This document shows positions 7,055-9,064 of a DNA stretch of 9,064 nt, piece by piece. The position numbers and the translations under genes are program-made. Each line of letters starts with the position of its first letter. The first letter of the stretch is position 1. The DNA comes from Candidatus Methylomirabilota bacterium (GTDB taxonomy: Bacteria; Methylomirabilota; Methylomirabilia; Methylomirabilales; CSP1-5). The stretch is taken from the NCBI GenBank assembly GCA_023249165.1, contig JAHFDE010000085.1:1-9064 (forward strand), written 5' to 3'. The notes under the pieces were generated by a model, which was not told where the DNA came from, did not search any database, and saw only the letters and a program-made list of their open reading frames with translations.

Positions 7055-8347
7055 TCAGTGAGGCCGGCCGAAGCGCTGCCGGAGGAGCGCGATCTCCTCC
7101 TCACGGCTCTTCAGGTGTCCATCTAACCGCCCCCTGAGCAACATGTCCATGATCCGGCGGTAGGTGGGTCCTGGGACGAAGCCGAACTCTTTGAGGTCCC
7201 GGCCGGTGAGCGCGGGCTTCACGAAGGCCAGGCGGGTGAGGTAGCGCTCGACCCTGCGCCTGACCCTTCCCGATCCAGCCCAGAGCAAAAGGTGCGACTC
7301 GGGCGAGGCGCAATCCAGCAGATGTCGAAGGCGGCTCGCCCCAAGCCGCCTCCCTTCCAACTGCCTTTGAAGCAGCGGAAGGCCCCTGAGTTCCCCCGTC
7401 AGCGCCGCCAACGGTGGGCCTTTGAGTCCGAGGCGTCCTCCGACCCGGCGACGAACCCGGGCAGGGACCGAGCGCAGAAGGATGAGGAGATAGACTCGCC
7501 ACAACTCAGGCCGCGGAGAGACCCCCAGGTGGCGGTAATGTTGCCAGCCCTGGCGAACGCGTCTCATCTGGGCCGCCGCGCGGAGATCACGGGCCAGGGC
7601 GGGGTCCAGCGCCCTCAGGACTCCAAGCCCCTCAAGAATCTTCAACACTGCCTCGGGGGCGGCCTCGTGGAGCACCAACTGCACTTCCCGGAACAGCCGA
7701 TCCCCCGAGAGCCGCTGCAGTACGCTCTCCGCCAGGGTGCTTTCGATGCGGCGCCGGTCCCGGACGCTGAAGCGGAGGCGATACCGAGCGGCGTACCGGG
7801 CTCCCCGCAGGATCCGGGTGGGATCATCCCGGTAGCTTTCGTCATGGATGGCCCTCAGGCGCCCTCCCCTGAGATCCGTGAGTCCGCCGAAGGGATCGAG
7901 CAGTTCCCCGCCCCCCGAGGTGAGCCGGACCGCCATCGCATTGATGGTGAAGTCCCGGCGGAAGAGATCCTCGTCAATTGTTGCTGGAAAGACCTGAGGA
8001 AGAGCGGCCGGATGGCGGTACTGTTCCCGCCTGGCGGTGGCCACATCAAGGCGCAGGCCGTCTTGCAGGATGAGGGTGGCCGTCCCAAACCGAGGATGGA
8101 TCGTGACCCGTGCTCCCAGCGAGGCAGCCAGCGCCTCCGCATACGGCGCGGCATTTCCCGCCACGGTGATGTCCAGGTCCGCGCCGGGGGACCCCATAAT
8201 GAGATCCCGCACCGGCCCCCCCACGAGATACACCGAGACTCCCCGCCGCTCTCCGAGCACTGCGGCGGCCTCGAGCACCTCTTGCTGTCGGCGCGGCAGG
8301 CGCCTCAGAAGCTGCGGCGCCAGAACCGGAGGAATGGGCCGCATCAC
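7055..8347 (-). CDS. CCA tRNA nucleotidyltransferase / poly(A) polymerase family
   Basis: Class II nucleotidyltransferase that adds or repairs the 3' CCA end of tRNA, or in some members adds only part of it or polyadenylates RNA. At 430 residues (GTG start at 8347) it has LVGGPVRD at 41-48, the metal-binding pair Asp57 and Asp59 in DLDI, a third carboxylate Asp101 in RLDVATAR, the RRDFTINAMA motif near 130-139, DPFGGLTDL at 151-159 and the neck motif DDPTRILRGARY at 174-185. The C-terminal half is helical and very arginine-rich, as expected for the tRNA-binding body and tail. No HD domain is present. Full CCA, CC-only or A-only addition cannot be told from the sequence, so no symbol is given. 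The start overlaps the upstream stop as GTGATG: GTG at 8347 gives a 4-base overlap, ATG at 8344 a 1-base overlap. Either implies translational coupling. Stop is TGA. Confidence 0.92.
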   Translation of the reverse strand: MMRPIPPVLAPQLLRRLPRRQQEVLEAAAVLGERRGVSVYLVGGPVRDLIMGSPGADLDITVAGNAAPYAEALAASLGARVTIHPRFGTATLILQDGLRLDVATARREQYRHPAALPQVFPATIDEDLFRRDFTINAMAVRLTSGGGELLDPFGGLTDLRGGRLRAIHDESYRDDPTRILRGARYAARYRLRFSVRDRRRIESTLAESVLQRLSGDRLFREVQLVLHEAAPEAVLKILEGLGVLRALDPALARDLRAAAQMRRVRQGWQHYRHLGVSPRPELWRVYLLILLRSVPARVRRRVGGRLGLKGPPLAALTGELRGLPLLQRQLEGRRLGASRLRHLLDCASPESHLLLWAGSGRVRRRVERYLTRLAFVKPALTGRDLKEFGFVPGPTYRRIMDMLLRGRLDGHLKSREEEIALLRQRFGRPH

Positions 8348-9030
8348 TTCAGAAAGGCGAGAGGGTCTTTGGCCTTGGCGTTCTGCCGGATCTCGAAGTG
8401 GACGTATGGAGTCTCGGCGATCCCGGTCATTCCCACCTTGGCGATGACCTGCCCCTTGCTCACCCTCTCCCCCCTCTTCACGAGATTCAGCTGGTTGTGG
8501 GCATACACCGTGGCAAACCCCCCGTCATGATCGATGACGATCAGGTTGCCGTAGTCGCGAAGATCCGCCCCGCCATAGATCACCTTCCCCTGCTCCGCCG
8601 CCCGAATCGGGGTTCCCTGCGGTGCCGCGATGGCAATCCCGTTGTTCTTGAGCTCATTCTCGACACCGAAACGGGCAATGATCTTCCCCTTCACCGGCCA
8701 CGCGAACTGAACCCGCGCAGGCGCCGTTTCTCGCGCCGGAAGCTGCCGCTCGAGCATCGCTGTCTCTTCCGACCGGTAACTGGGAACCTCCAGGACCCGC
8801 CGCGCCCCAGGAATGAAGAGACGATCCCCGGCCTCAATGTCTGCGGGATCGGCGATCCGGTTGACCCGGCTCAGTTCCCCGACATCCACCCCGTAGGTCT
8901 TGGCGATCCGGAAAAGGGTCTGGCCCGGACGGACGTGATGATAAACGCCGATCGCACGCGGTTCGCGCCCGCCGCAGGCCGTCAGCAGAAGGCCGAAGAG
9001 ACACACGACCGTGACGTACGGATGCCTCAC
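8344..9030 (-). CDS. LysM / degenerate LytM (M23) lipoprotein, NlpD-like
   Basis: Predicted envelope lipoprotein of 228 residues. A short signal peptide ends in the lipobox LTAC with Cys19 as the lipid attachment site; Gly20 at +2 favours outer-membrane sorting. A LysM peptidoglycan-binding domain spans about 29-75 (HHVRPGQTLFRIAKTYGV to LFIPGA). After a linker, a LytM/M23 domain spans about 108-226 (FAWPVKG, GKVIYGG, YGNLIVIDH, VYAHN, VHFEIR). The HxGxD zinc motif is NNGIA, with Asn129 and Ala133 replacing His and Asp, and the usual HxH is YVH (Tyr209); His178 and His211 remain. The domain is thus probably not an active endopeptidase. In E. coli the degenerate LytM proteins NlpD and EnvC activate cell-division amidases, and a similar role is inferred here. 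GTG start at 9030, with a GGGGAAGG ribosome site four bases upstream. It overlaps cca. Confidence 0.9.
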   Translation of the reverse strand: MRHPYVTVVCLFGLLLTACGGREPRAIGVYHHVRPGQTLFRIAKTYGVDVGELSRVNRIADPADIEAGDRLFIPGARRVLEVPSYRSEETAMLERQLPARETAPARVQFAWPVKGKIIARFGVENELKNNGIAIAAPQGTPIRAAEQGKVIYGGADLRDYGNLIVIDHDGGFATVYAHNQLNLVKRGERVSKGQVIAKVGMTGIAETPYVHFEIRQNAKAKDPLAFLK

Positions 9031-9064
9031 GATGCCTTCCCCGCCAGATGCCGGCGGAGGCGGT
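9027..9064 (-). CDS. Possible 3' end of upstream gene, unidentified
   Basis: One minus-strand frame is open from the window edge and ends at a TGA at 9029-9027 that overlaps the lipoprotein GTG start by four bases (GTGA). The 11 visible residues end in LAGKAS and are too few to identify. In several proteobacteria surE and pcm precede nlpD, so one of those would be a natural neighbour, but nothing in these bases proves it. It could equally be non-coding. Confidence 0.3.
   Translation of the reverse strand, partial: RLRRHLAGKAS

Noticed and set aside
5834..7126. 430-codon plus-strand frame
   Set aside because: Antisense shadow of trpS running into the intergenic region; no domain character.
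7292..8530. 412-codon plus-strand frame
   Set aside because: Antisense to cca and the lipoprotein gene; low-complexity composition and no motif.
9041..9057. CCGCC/GGCGG hairpin near the upstream edge
   Set aside because: Short stem in GC-rich, probably coding sequence with no T tract; expected by chance.

Overview
This is a housekeeping stretch of a GC-rich bacterial chromosome with every recognisable gene on the minus strand. In transcription order (high to low coordinates) it holds a possible 3' end of an unidentified gene, a LysM/LytM lipoprotein of the NlpD type, a CCA/poly(A) nucleotidyltransferase, a decayed fragment that looks like a site-2 protease (M50) tail, trpS, guaB, guaA and the first 865 codons of dnaE, which runs off the low-coordinate edge. 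No plus-strand gene, tRNA, rRNA, CRISPR array, insertion sequence or phage gene was found.

Organism: the lipoprotein has a lipobox followed by Gly at +2, which in Gram-negatives directs it to the outer membrane, so the host is probably diderm. High GC, the order cca / site-2-protease remnant / trpS, and a heptamer repeat between guaB and guaA together suggest a Methylomirabilota (NC10) or Desulfobacterota-like lineage. This is inference from gene order and protein character, not a proven placement.

Layout: (1) 8344-9064, cell-envelope lipoprotein whose stop overlaps the cca start, so the two are probably translationally coupled. (2) 7055-8347, cca. (3) 6809-7054, 246 bases without an intact gene, with a likely sigma-70 promoter just past the cca stop and then the protease remnant; this now forms a roughly 200-base leader for trpS. 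(4) 5807-6808, trpS with a four-cysteine iron-sulfur signature. (5) 5712-5806, a second promoter and a good ribosome binding site. (6) 1-5711, guaB-guaA-dnaE. GuaB and GuaA are the two steps from IMP to GMP, and DnaE uses dGTP made from that pool; a shared transcript is plausible because no terminator is visible between them.

I did not find a previously undescribed multi-gene system. The points most worth a second look are the Fe-S type TrpRS, the site-2 protease relic in the trpS leader, a DnaE whose PHP domain keeps all nine metal ligands (possible built-in proofreading), and an NlpD-like LytM domain that has lost most of its zinc and catalytic residues.
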